The translations under genes were made by a program, and so were the position numbers. This document shows, piece by piece, positions 15,201 to 20,938 of a DNA stretch of 20,938 nt (its first letter is position 1; each line of letters starts with the position of its first letter). The notes beneath the pieces were generated by a model. The model worked only from the letters and a program-made list of their open reading frames with translations, made no database searches and was not told the DNA's origin. Source of the stretch: Pseudescherichia sp032055545. Lineage in GTDB: Bacteria; Pseudomonadota; Gammaproteobacteria; Enterobacterales; Enterobacteriaceae. The stretch lies in contig DAMBQR010000065.1 in the NCBI GenBank assembly GCA_032055545.1, positions 1 to 20,938 of the forward strand. Direction: 5' to 3'.

Positions 15201-15969
15201 AGAGAAAATCCGCTTCCGGGATATTCAGGCTCAGCCGCGCAAAATCATCTCCAGCCCGACCTGGTCCGGCCTTGAGGATGAGCATGTCTCTTACAACGCC
15301 GGCTACACCAACGTGCATGAGCTGATCCCATGGCGCACGCTCTCCGGTCGTCAGCAGCTCTACCAGGATCACCCGTGGATGCGCGACTTCGGCGAGAGCC
15401 TGCTGGTCTATCGTCCGCCGATTGACACCCGTTCGGTGAAAGCAGTGATGGGCGAGAAGTCCAACGGCAATCCGGAGAAGGCGCTGAACTTCATCACGCC
15501 GCACCAGAAGTGGGGGATCCACTCGACCTACAGCGACAACCTGCTGATGCTGACCCTGTCACGCGGTGGACCCATCGTCTGGATGAGCGAGGTGGATGCC
15601 AAAGAGCTGGGCATTGAGGATAACGACTGGATCGAGGCCTTCAACAGCAACGGTGCGCTTACCGCCCGTGCGGTAGTGAGCCAGCGCGTGCCGGCCGGGA
15701 TGACCATGATGTACCACGCCCAGGAGCGTATCGTGAACATTCCTGGCTCAGAGATCACCGGCCAACGCGGCGGGATCCACAACTCGGTCACCCGTATCAG
15801 CCCGAAACCGACCCATATGATTGGCGGCTACGCCCAGTTGGCGTACGGCTTTAACTACTACGGCACGGTCGGTTCCAACCGCGATGAGTTTGTGGTGGTT
15901 CGTAAGATGAAGAACATTAACTGGTTAGATGGCGAAAACAACGACCAGGTACAGGAGAGCGCAAAATGA
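12226..15969 (+). CDS. narG: Respiratory nitrate reductase A, alpha subunit NarG
   Basis: Catalytic subunit of membrane-bound nitrate reductase, reducing nitrate to nitrite at a bis-MGD molybdenum centre on the cytoplasmic face. The product has 1247 residues, as in E. coli. FS0 [4Fe-4S] ligands H50, C54, C58 and C93 (THGVNCTGSCSW, PRGCPRG) and the molybdenum ligand D223 (FYDWYCDLPP) are present. There is no Tat signal beyond the family's vestigial N-terminus. AGGAG precedes the ATG. It is the first gene of narGHJI; its TGA overlaps the narH ATG (ATGA). It complexes with NarH and NarI and needs NarJ for cofactor insertion. The long minus-strand open frames opposite it are high-GC codon shadows. 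Confidence 0.99.
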   Translation: MSKFLDRFRYFKQKGETFADGHGQIHETNRDWEDGYRSRWSHDKIVRSTHGVNCTGSCSWKIYVKNGLVTWETQQTDYPRTRPDMPNHEPRGCPRGASYSWYLYSANRLKYPLMRKRLMKMWREAKVQHSDPVAAWASIIEDADKAKSFKQARGRGGFVRSSWQEVNELIAASNVYTVKTYGPDRVAGFSPIPAMSMVSYASGARYLSLIGGTCLSFYDWYCDLPPASPQTWGEQTDVPESADWYNSSYIIAWGSNVPQTRTPDAHFFTEVRYKGTKTVAVTPDYAEIAKLCDLWLAPKQGTDAAMAMAMGHVMLREFHLDKPSQYFTDYVRRYTDMPMLVMLEERDGYYAAGRMLRAADLVDALGQDNNPEWKTVACNDSGELIAPNGSIGFRWGEKGKWNLEQRDGTSGADAELRLSLLGDHDDIAEVGFPYFGNEGSEHFNRVELQNILLHKLPVKRLQLADGSTALVTTVYDLTMANYGLDRGLDDANAAASYDEVKAYTPAWAEKITGVPRAHIIRTAREFADNADKTHGRSMIIVGAGLNHWFHMDMNYRGLINMLVFCGCVGQSGGGWAHYVGQEKLRPQTGWQPLAFALDWQRPPRHMNGTSFFYNHSGQWRYETLTAQELLSPLADKSRYSGHLLDFNVRAERMGWLPSAPQLGTNPLHIAAEAEKAGMSAVDYTVKALKEGTIRFAAEQPENGKNHPRNLFIWRSNLLGSSGKGHEYMLKYLLGTENGIQGKDLGVQGGVKPEEVEWHDNGLDGKLDLVVTLDFRLSSTCLYSDIVLPTATWYEKDDMNTSDMHPFIHPLSAAVDPAWESKSDWEIYKGIAQKFSEVCVGHLGVETDVVTLPIQHDSAAELAQPLDVKDWKKGECDLIPGKTAPHIIPVERDYPATYERFTSIGPLLDKVGNGGKGIAWNTESEMDLLRKLNYTKAEGPAKGQPMLNTAIDAAEMILTLAPETNGHVAVKAWAALSEFTGRDHTHLATNKEEEKIRFRDIQAQPRKIISSPTWSGLEDEHVSYNAGYTNVHELIPWRTLSGRQQLYQDHPWMRDFGESLLVYRPPIDTRSVKAVMGEKSNGNPEKALNFITPHQKWGIHSTYSDNLLMLTLSRGGPIVWMSEVDAKELGIEDNDWIEAFNSNGALTARAVVSQRVPAGMTMMYHAQERIVNIPGSEITGQRGGIHNSVTRISPKPTHMIGGYAQLAYGFNYYGTVGSNRDEFVVVRKMKNINWLDGENNDQVQESAK

Positions 15970-17501
15970 AAATTCGTTCACAGGTAGGCATGGTGCTGAA
16001 CCTTGACAAGTGCATCGGCTGTCATACCTGCTCGGTCACCTGTAAAAACGTCTGGACCAGCCGGGAAGGGATGGAGTACGCCTGGTTCAACAACGTTGAG
16101 AGCAAGCCTGGCGTAGGTTTCCCGGACGACTGGGAGAATCAGGAGAAGTGGAAGGGCGGCTGGATCCGCAAAGTGAACGGCAAACTACAGCCGCGCATGG
16201 GTAACCGTGCCACGCTGCTGGGTAAAATCTTCGCCAACCCGCATCTGCCGGGCATCGATGACTATTACGAGCCGTTTGACTACGACTATCAGCATCTGCA
16301 CACCGCGCCGGAGGGCAAGCACCAGCCCATCGCCCGTCCACGGTCGAAAATCAGCGGTCAGCGGATGGATAAGATCGTCAGCGGCCCGAACTGGGAAGAG
16401 ATCCTCGGCGGCGAATTTGAGAAGCGCAGCCAGGATCAGAACTTCGAGAACATGCAGAAGGCGATGTACGGGCAGTTTGAAAACACCTTCATGATGTATC
16501 TGCCGCGCCTGTGTGAGCACTGCCTGAACCCGGCCTGTGTCGCGACCTGCCCGAGCGGCGCGATCTACAAGCGTGAAGAGGATGGCATTGTGCTGATCGA
16601 TCAGGACAAGTGCCGCGGCTGGCGGATGTGCGTTACCGGCTGCCCCTACAAAAAGATCTACTTCAACTGGAAGAGCGGCAAGTCCGAGAAGTGCATCTTC
16701 TGTTATCCGCGTATTGAGGCGGGGATGCCGACCGTCTGCTCCGAGACCTGCGTGGGGCGCATCCGCTACCTCGGCGTACTACTGTATGACGCGGACGCCA
16801 TTGAAAACGCGGCGGCAACGGAGAGCGAGAAAGATCTCTATCAGCGTCAGCTGGACGTCTTCCTCGATCCGAACGATCCGGCGGTAATCGAGCAGGCGCT
16901 GAAGGATGGTGTGCCGCAGAGCGTGATTGACGCTGCGCAGAAATCACCTGTCTGGAAACTGGCGATGGACTGGAAACTGGCCCTGCCGCTGCACCCGGAG
17001 TATCGCACTCTGCCGATGGTCTGGTACGTGCCGCCTCTGTCTCCGATCCAGTCGGCGGCCGACGCGGGCGAGCTGGGCAGCAACGGCATTCTGCCGGACG
17101 TCGAGAGCCTGCGCATCCCGGTACAGTATCTTGCCAACCTGCTGACGGCGGGAGATACCCAGCCGGTGCTGCTGGCGCTGAAACGCATGCTGGCGATGCG
17201 TCACTACAAGCGTGCCGAGACCGTGGATAACGTTAACGATATTCGTGCTCTGGAAGAGGTGGGCTTAAGCGAAGCCCAGGCGCAGGAGATGTATCGTTAT
17301 CTGGCGATTGCCAACTATGAAGACCGTTTCGTTATTCCTACCAGCCACCGCGAGCTGGCCCGGGATGCATTCCCGGAGCGCAACGGCTGCGGCTTTAGCT
17401 TCGGCGACGGCTGCCACGGCAGCGACACCAGGTTCAACCTGTTTAACAGCCGTCGTATTGACGCCGTCGATGTGACCAGGAAAACGGAGCCGCGCCCATG
17501 A
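15966..17501 (+). CDS. narH: Respiratory nitrate reductase A, iron-sulfur beta subunit NarH
   Basis: Electron-transfer subunit of 511 residues, passing electrons from NarI hemes to NarG through three [4Fe-4S] and one [3Fe-4S] clusters. The four cysteine groups are visible: C16/C19/C22/C26 (DKCIGCHTCSVTCKNVW), CEHCLNPACVATCP (about 184-196), CRGWRMCVTGCP (about 217-227, where tryptophan replaces one cysteine and marks the [3Fe-4S] cluster), and CIFCYPRIEAG followed by VCSETC (about 244-263). It is cytoplasmic and membrane-associated through NarI. Start and stop overlap narG and narJ by ATGA, showing translational coupling. Confidence 0.99.
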   Translation: MKIRSQVGMVLNLDKCIGCHTCSVTCKNVWTSREGMEYAWFNNVESKPGVGFPDDWENQEKWKGGWIRKVNGKLQPRMGNRATLLGKIFANPHLPGIDDYYEPFDYDYQHLHTAPEGKHQPIARPRSKISGQRMDKIVSGPNWEEILGGEFEKRSQDQNFENMQKAMYGQFENTFMMYLPRLCEHCLNPACVATCPSGAIYKREEDGIVLIDQDKCRGWRMCVTGCPYKKIYFNWKSGKSEKCIFCYPRIEAGMPTVCSETCVGRIRYLGVLLYDADAIENAAATESEKDLYQRQLDVFLDPNDPAVIEQALKDGVPQSVIDAAQKSPVWKLAMDWKLALPLHPEYRTLPMVWYVPPLSPIQSAADAGELGSNGILPDVESLRIPVQYLANLLTAGDTQPVLLALKRMLAMRHYKRAETVDNVNDIRALEEVGLSEAQAQEMYRYLAIANYEDRFVIPTSHRELARDAFPERNGCGFSFGDGCHGSDTRFNLFNSRRIDAVDVTRKTEPRP

Positions 17502-18208
17502 TTGAACTCGTCGTGATTTCCCGTCTGCTGGAGTATCCGGATGCTGCCCTGTGGCAGCATCAGCAGGCGCTGTTTGATGCCCTGGCAGAGAGCGAGAACC
17601 TGTCGCTTAAGGATGCTCATCAACTGGTCATCTTTATTCGTGACCTGATGAGTCAGGATCTGCTTGATGCGCAGGCGGCCTACAGCGAGCTGTTCGATCG
17701 CGGGCGCGCCACCTCGCTGCTGCTGTTTGAGCATGTGCATGGCGAATCCCGCGATCGCGGCCAGGCGATGGTGGATCTGCTGGCGCAGTATGAGCGCCAG
17801 GGTCTGGTTATCGATCGCCGCGAGCTGCCGGATCATCTCCCGCTCTATCTGGAGTATCTGGCTCAGCTGCCGGCAAGTGAAGCGCTGGAGGGGCTGGAGG
17901 ATATCGCCCCGATTCTGGCCCTGCTCAACGCTCGTCTGCAACAGCGCGAGAGCCGCTATGCCAGCCTGTTTGAGCTGCTGCTGCGGCTGGCCAAAACCGA
18001 CGTTGATCGGCAGAAGGTCGGCGAGAAGATTGCCGGCGAAGCCCGGGATGATACCCCCCAGGCGCTGGATGCCGTCTGGGAAGAGGAGCAGGTGAAATTC
18101 TTCGCCGACCAGAGCTGCGGTGAGTCTGAGATCGCCTCCCATCAGCGCCGTTTCGCCGGTGCGGTGGCCCCGCAATATTTGAATATCTCAACCGGAGGAC
18201 AGCAATAA
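17498..18208 (+). CDS. narJ: Nitrate reductase molybdenum cofactor assembly chaperone NarJ
   Basis: System-specific TorD/DmsD-family chaperone of 236 residues, all helical and without membrane segments. It binds apo-NarG, delays membrane attachment, and supports insertion of the molybdenum cofactor and the FS0 cluster; it is not part of the final enzyme. Family features are SRLLEYPDAALWQHQQAL at the start, AYSELFDRGRATSLLLFEHV in the middle and the conserved DHLPLYLEYLAQLP segment. The start overlaps the narH stop (ATGA) and the TAA overlaps the narI ATG (TAATG). Confidence 0.98.
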   Translation: MIELVVISRLLEYPDAALWQHQQALFDALAESENLSLKDAHQLVIFIRDLMSQDLLDAQAAYSELFDRGRATSLLLFEHVHGESRDRGQAMVDLLAQYERQGLVIDRRELPDHLPLYLEYLAQLPASEALEGLEDIAPILALLNARLQQRESRYASLFELLLRLAKTDVDRQKVGEKIAGEARDDTPQALDAVWEEEQVKFFADQSCGESEIASHQRRFAGAVAPQYLNISTGGQQ

Positions 18209-18885
18209 TGCAGTTCCTTAATATGTTCTTCTACGACATCTATCCCTATATTGCGGGCACGGTGTTCCTGGTCGGCAGCTGGCTGCGCTATGACTACGGG
18301 CAGTATACCTGGCGAGCTGGCTCCAGCCAGATGCTGGATCGCAAAGGGATGAACCTGGCGTCGAACCTGTTCCATATTGGGATTATCGGGATCTTTGCCG
18401 GTCATCTGGTGGGGATGCTCACCCCGCACTGGATGTATGAGTCCTTTCTGCCGATTGACGTCAAACAGAAGCTGGCGATGATTGCCGGGGGCGTGTTCGG
18501 CATCATGACGCTGGTGGGCGGCCTGCTGCTGCTTAAGCGCCGTCTCTTTAGCGCCCGCGTGCGCGCCACCACGACGACAGCAGACATTCTCATCCTGACC
18601 CTGCTGATGGTGCAGTGCACGCTGGGCCTGCTGACGATCCCGTTCTCAGCCCAGCATATGGACGGGAGTGAAATGATGAAGCTGGTAGGTTGGGCGCAGT
18701 CGATTGTGACCTTCCACGGCGGCGCATCGGCAAACCTTGACGGCGTAGCATTTATTTTCCGTGTGCATCTGGTGCTGGGGATGACGCTGTTCCTGCTCTT
18801 CCCTTTCTCACGCCTGGTGCATATCTGGAGCGCGCCGGTAGAGTATCTGACGCGCAAATACCAGGTGGTGCGCGCCCGCCGCTAA
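18208..18885 (+). CDS. narI: Respiratory nitrate reductase A, cytochrome b gamma subunit NarI
   Basis: Inner-membrane diheme cytochrome b of 225 residues with five predicted membrane helices. It oxidises quinol at the periplasmic side and anchors NarGH. Heme ligands H56 and H66 (SNLFHIGIIGIFAGH) and H187 and H205 (FRVHLVLG, RLVHIW) are at the E. coli positions. The AGGACAGCAATA stretch in the end of narJ provides the ribosome-binding site. The stop TAA shares bases with the TAG stop of the convergent transporter gene (CTAA), and the operon's terminator lies inside that neighbour. Confidence 0.99.
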   Translation: MQFLNMFFYDIYPYIAGTVFLVGSWLRYDYGQYTWRAGSSQMLDRKGMNLASNLFHIGIIGIFAGHLVGMLTPHWMYESFLPIDVKQKLAMIAGGVFGIMTLVGGLLLLKRRLFSARVRATTTTADILILTLLMVQCTLGLLTIPFSAQHMDGSEMMKLVGWAQSIVTFHGGASANLDGVAFIFRVHLVLGMTLFLLFPFSRLVHIWSAPVEYLTRKYQVVRARR

Positions 18886-19781
18886 TTGGCTTCCTGTTTC
18901 ATCTCAACCTCGCTGCGGCGAGGTTTTTTTTCGCCCCAGCCAAGATTGTTTCCCGCCGCCGCGAGAAGGATCAGCACCCCGCCAGCTAGCTGAGTGACGC
19001 TGAGCGTGTGGCCAAAGACCAGGTTATCCACCACAATCGCCACCACCGGATAGATAAACGACAGCGATCCGATAATTGGGGTGGGCAGTTTCTGAATTGC
19101 GCTATAGAGCAGCTGGTACATGACGCCGGTGTGGACAATGCCAAGGGTCAACAGGATCCCCCAGGGAAACTCCCGGGAGAAAACCGGCATCTGCGCCAGC
19201 GGCAGCAGCATCACCACGCCCGTGAGCACCTGAATAAAGGCGATGTGCTGCGGTGGAACAGGGCGCAGCTTGCGCGTGATCATCGCGGTGAGGGCGTAGA
19301 AGAAGGCTGCGCCCAGCGCCAGGGTGATTCCCATCAGCCAGCTGCTGCCATGACTTTGGGTTAGCTCGCTGGAGAGCAGGACCACGACGCCGACAAAAGC
19401 GAGAGCCAACCAGCTCCATTTCACCAGAGTAACCCGCTCACCAGAGAGCATGCCCATCAGTACCAGCATAAAGGGTTGTGTGTTGTAGACCACGGTTGCC
19501 AGTCCAATAGAGACGCGCGCGTAGGCGGCGAACAGCAGCAGCCAGTTAATGACCAGCGCCACGCCGCCGAGGATGGCGAGGGCCAGGGTGACGCGGGTTA
19601 AACGGCTGAAAGGCTGCTTGCTGAGGCGGATAAAGAGATAGAGCGCAGCAGCGCCGATCGCACAGCGCCAGAAAACGACTTCTGTTACCGGCAGGCCGGA
19701 GAGTAAAACAAAGGCGCCGATGGAGCCAGAAATCAGCATCGCCAGGCTCATCTGCCAGACGCCTTTTTGTATATCGCGCAT
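18882..19781 (-). CDS. EamA/DMT-superfamily transporter (probable metabolite exporter)
   Basis: A 299-residue inner-membrane protein with about ten hydrophobic segments in two EamA repeats (about 10-140 and 150-280), typical of drug/metabolite exporters. Recognisable stretches include VVFWRCAIGAAALYLFIRL, FAAYARVSIGLATVVYNTQP and YSAIQKLPTPIIGSLSFIYP. The basic C-terminus (GEKKPRRSEVEMKQEAN) is cytoplasmic. ATG at 19781 follows GAGGAGGT. The substrate is unknown; the divergent Lrp/AsnC gene suggests an amino acid or related metabolite under local control. The last ~50 bp also encode, on the other strand, the narGHJI terminator. I do not recall this gene after narI in E. coli. Confidence 0.93.
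   Translation of the reverse strand: MRDIQKGVWQMSLAMLISGSIGAFVLLSGLPVTEVVFWRCAIGAAALYLFIRLSKQPFSRLTRVTLALAILGGVALVINWLLLFAAYARVSIGLATVVYNTQPFMLVLMGMLSGERVTLVKWSWLALAFVGVVVLLSSELTQSHGSSWLMGITLALGAAFFYALTAMITRKLRPVPPQHIAFIQVLTGVVMLLPLAQMPVFSREFPWGILLTLGIVHTGVMYQLLYSAIQKLPTPIIGSLSFIYPVVAIVVDNLVFGHTLSVTQLAGGVLILLAAAGNNLGWGEKKPRRSEVEMKQEAN
18906..18931 (+). terminator. Intrinsic terminator of narGHJI, inside the transporter coding region
   Basis: AACCTCGC/GCGAGGTT (18906-18913 and 18918-18925) form a perfect 8-bp stem with a TGCG tetraloop, followed by T residues to 18931. It is 20 bp after the narI stop, reads on the plus strand, and overlaps the C-terminal codons of the convergent EamA gene. 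Confidence 0.88.
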
Positions 19782-19843
19782 ACCTACCTCCTCGTTTTGA
19801 TACGTTATTATCAGAAAATCAGAAGCGGTTTGATATAACCTTA

Positions 19844-19870
19844 ATAAGATTCTTGGCGTAATTATCTTAT
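19844..19870. promoter_or_regulatory. Candidate operator between the transporter and Lrp-like gene
   Basis: ATAAGAT (19844-19850) and ATCTTAT (19864-19870) are a perfect inverted repeat with a 13-bp spacer, in the AT-rich 107-bp divergent intergenic region and centred about 32 bp before the Lrp-like ATG. Adjacent TCAGAAAATCAGA (19811-19823) contains a short direct repeat. Size and AT content suit an Lrp/AsnC-family dimer; autoregulation and control of the transporter are inferred. Confidence 0.45.
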
Positions 19871-19888
19871 ATAAATTAGGTGAACTCT

Positions 19889-20332
19889 ATGAATTACCTT
19901 ATCGATGAAATAGACCGCCAGATCGTAGGCTGTCTGGCAGAAGATGCACGCATGTCGTTGAAGGTGCTAAGCGCTCGGGTTGGGTTGACCTCTCCCAGCA
20001 CGGCAGAAAGAGTAAAGCGCCTTGAAGAGCGCGGGGTAATTCAGGGATACGGCGCGCACGTTAACCTTGCCGCGCTGGGCTATACGCTACAGGCGCTGGT
20101 CCGGGTTCGACCCATGCCGGGCATGCTGCATAAGGTCGATAAAATGATCCAGGCGATACCAGAGTGTATTGAGTGCGACAAAGTGACCGGGGAGGATTGC
20201 TTCGTGATGCGCCTGGTTGTGCGCTCAATAGAGCAGCTGGATGAGCTGTTGGACGGACTGGCGGAGTATGCCCAGAGCAACACTGCAATCGTTAAAAGCT
20301 CGCCGGTGAAACGCCGTCTGCCGCCGATATAA
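19889..20332 (+). CDS. Lrp/AsnC family transcriptional regulator
   Basis: A 147-residue DNA-binding regulator. The N-terminal helix-turn-helix (about 4-60) carries the family signatures DEIDRQIVGCLAEDARMSLK and LSARVGLTSPSTAERVKRLE followed by ERGVIQGYGAHVN. The C-terminal RAM ligand-binding/oligomerisation domain (about 65-140) contains VRVRPMPGMLHKV, ECDKVTGEDCFVMRLVV and DELLDGLAEYAQSNTAIVKS. ATG at 19889 is preceded by TTAGGTGA; the in-frame GTG at 19880 is part of that site and rejected. It diverges from the EamA transporter, an arrangement common for Lrp-like regulators of amino-acid exporters. The effector is unknown; RAM domains usually bind amino acids. Confidence 0.93.
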   Translation: MNYLIDEIDRQIVGCLAEDARMSLKVLSARVGLTSPSTAERVKRLEERGVIQGYGAHVNLAALGYTLQALVRVRPMPGMLHKVDKMIQAIPECIECDKVTGEDCFVMRLVVRSIEQLDELLDGLAEYAQSNTAIVKSSPVKRRLPPI

Positions 20333-20359
20333 TATGTGAGTTGGATGGAGTTCGCTCGT

Positions 20360-20530
20360 GTAGCCCCGGTAAGCGCAGCGCCACCGGGGAGATCGCTCAT
20401 GCAGGCGAGTGCAACGCCGGGTGGCGGCTTCGCCTGACCCGGCCTACATGCACGCATCGACGAGGTGCCCCGATCATGTAGCCCCGGTAAGCGCAGCGCC
20501 ACCGGGGAGAACGCTCATGCAGGCGAGTGC
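20360..20530. repeat. REP/BIME cluster between the Lrp-like gene and the tyrT-type repeats
   Basis: Two nearly identical 53-bp copies (20360-20412 and 20478-20530, one difference) each carry a hairpin with arms CCCCGGT/ACCGGGG (20364-20389; 20482-20507). Between them is another REP-type hairpin GCCGGGT/ACCCGGC (20416-20443). It fills the space after the Lrp-like stop codon and may terminate or protect converging transcripts. No gene is visible here. Confidence 0.85.
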
Positions 20531-20938
20531 TGGGGTGCTTTATAAGGAGATGGTGGTGGGGGAAGGATTACTCGGTGCTTTGCACCTCGCCCTTCGGGTC
20601 GTTGCCTGAAGGCAACGCTTTCTCGCTGCCGCTCGAATCGAACCTTGGTCGAAGCTTCTCATCCTTCCCGGTACGGAATGGTATGTGGCTATGAGGTTTG
20701 ACTTAACTGGGGTGCTTTATAAGGAGATGGTGGTGGGGGAAGGATTACTCGGTGCTTTGCACCTCGCCCTTCGGGTCGTTGCCTGAAGGCAACGCTTTCT
20801 CGCTGCCGCTCGAATCGAACCTTGGTCGAAGCTTCTCATCCTTCCCGGTACGGAATGGTATGTGGCTATGAGGTTTGACTTAACTGGGGTGCTTTATAAG
20901 GAGATGGTGGTGGGGGAAGGATTACTCGGTGCTTTGCA
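20531..20938 (-). repeat. Tandem 177-bp repeats carrying the tRNA-Tyr 3' end (tyrT terminal repeats, rtT type)
   Basis: Two identical 177-bp units (20531-20707, 20708-20884) and the first 54 bp of a third, cut by the window end. Read on the minus strand each includes AATCCTTCCCCCACCACCA, the last 19 nt of enterobacterial tRNA-Tyr (20551-20569, 20728-20746, 20905-20923). This corresponds to the E. coli tyrT 3' repeats (178 bp as I recall), from which the small rtT RNA is released. Each unit also has hairpins GTTGCC-TGAA-GGCAAC (20601-20616) and GGTGC-TTT-GCACC, and a T-arm-like GGTTCGATTCG on the minus strand. The tRNA gene itself should lie to the right, on the minus strand, outside the window. 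A Tpr-like ORF could not be supported. Confidence 0.88.

Noticed and set aside
13897..15522. 541-residue minus-strand open frame opposite narG (also 12637-13875, 412 residues)
   Set aside because: narG is certain on the other strand. The antisense frames lack ribosome-binding sites and recognisable domains and follow from GC-rich codon use.
20409..20609. 66-residue ORF spanning the REP cluster and the first tyrT-type repeat
   Set aside because: It crosses non-coding repeats, has no ribosome-binding site and no family resemblance; a tpr (protamine-like) assignment was not supportable.
20885..20938. Possible tRNA-Tyr gene at the right edge
   Set aside because: Only the last 19 nt of the tRNA match; the sequence then continues as the 177-bp repeat, without anticodon or D arm. 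The true gene must lie outside the window.

Overview
This is a chromosomal segment of an enterobacterium (Enterobacteriaceae, most likely in the Enterobacter/Lelliottia/Kosakonia/Klebsiella neighbourhood rather than E. coli itself). The gene order chaA-chaB-chaC ... ychN ... ychO-narL-narX-narK-narG-narH-narJ-narI, followed by the tyrT-type terminal repeats, is the well-known E. coli nar region. Most proteins match their E. coli counterparts in length and key residues. Relative to my memory of E. coli, several accessory genes are present: a DUF1883-like protein, a chemoreceptor, a secreted PEBP-family protein, and a DMT transporter paired with an Lrp/AsnC regulator.

Layout. 1-321: three 104-bp REP/BIME units abutting chaA. 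322-2819: chaA (minus, cation/proton antiporter), chaB and chaC (plus, glutathione-degrading cyclotransferase). 2827-3072: small DUF1883-like gene (minus) with a perfect CRP-type palindrome upstream. 3285-5069: methyl-accepting chemotaxis protein (minus) with a candidate sigma-28 promoter and the amino-acid-binding residue pattern of dCache_1 receptors. 5176-6099: PEBP gene and ychN (minus), a likely two-gene operon. 6314-7696: ychO (plus, invasin/intimin-like outer-membrane beta-domain protein). 7697-10136: narX-narL (minus), the nitrate two-component system. 10446-11840: narK (plus). 12226-18885: narGHJI (plus), with overlapping start/stop codons. 18882-19781: EamA/DMT exporter (minus). 19889-20332: divergent Lrp/AsnC regulator (plus). 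20333-20938: REP hairpins, then two full and one cut copy of a 177-bp repeat that each carry the 3' end of tRNA-Tyr; the tRNA gene itself should lie just beyond the window on the minus strand.

How it works together. NarX senses nitrate in the periplasm and phosphorylates NarL. NarL together with FNR (perfect FNR boxes precede both narK and narG) switches on nitrate uptake (NarK) and the membrane-bound nitrate reductase NarGHI, whose molybdenum cofactor insertion needs NarJ. NarL heptamers and an IHF-like site are found upstream of narG at spacings resembling the E. coli promoter. I see no prophage, insertion sequence, CRISPR array, rRNA or complete tRNA. The least ordinary content is the accessory set (chemoreceptor, DUF1883, PEBP, EamA/Lrp pair) inserted around a conserved backbone, plus the two families of tandem repeats at the ends.
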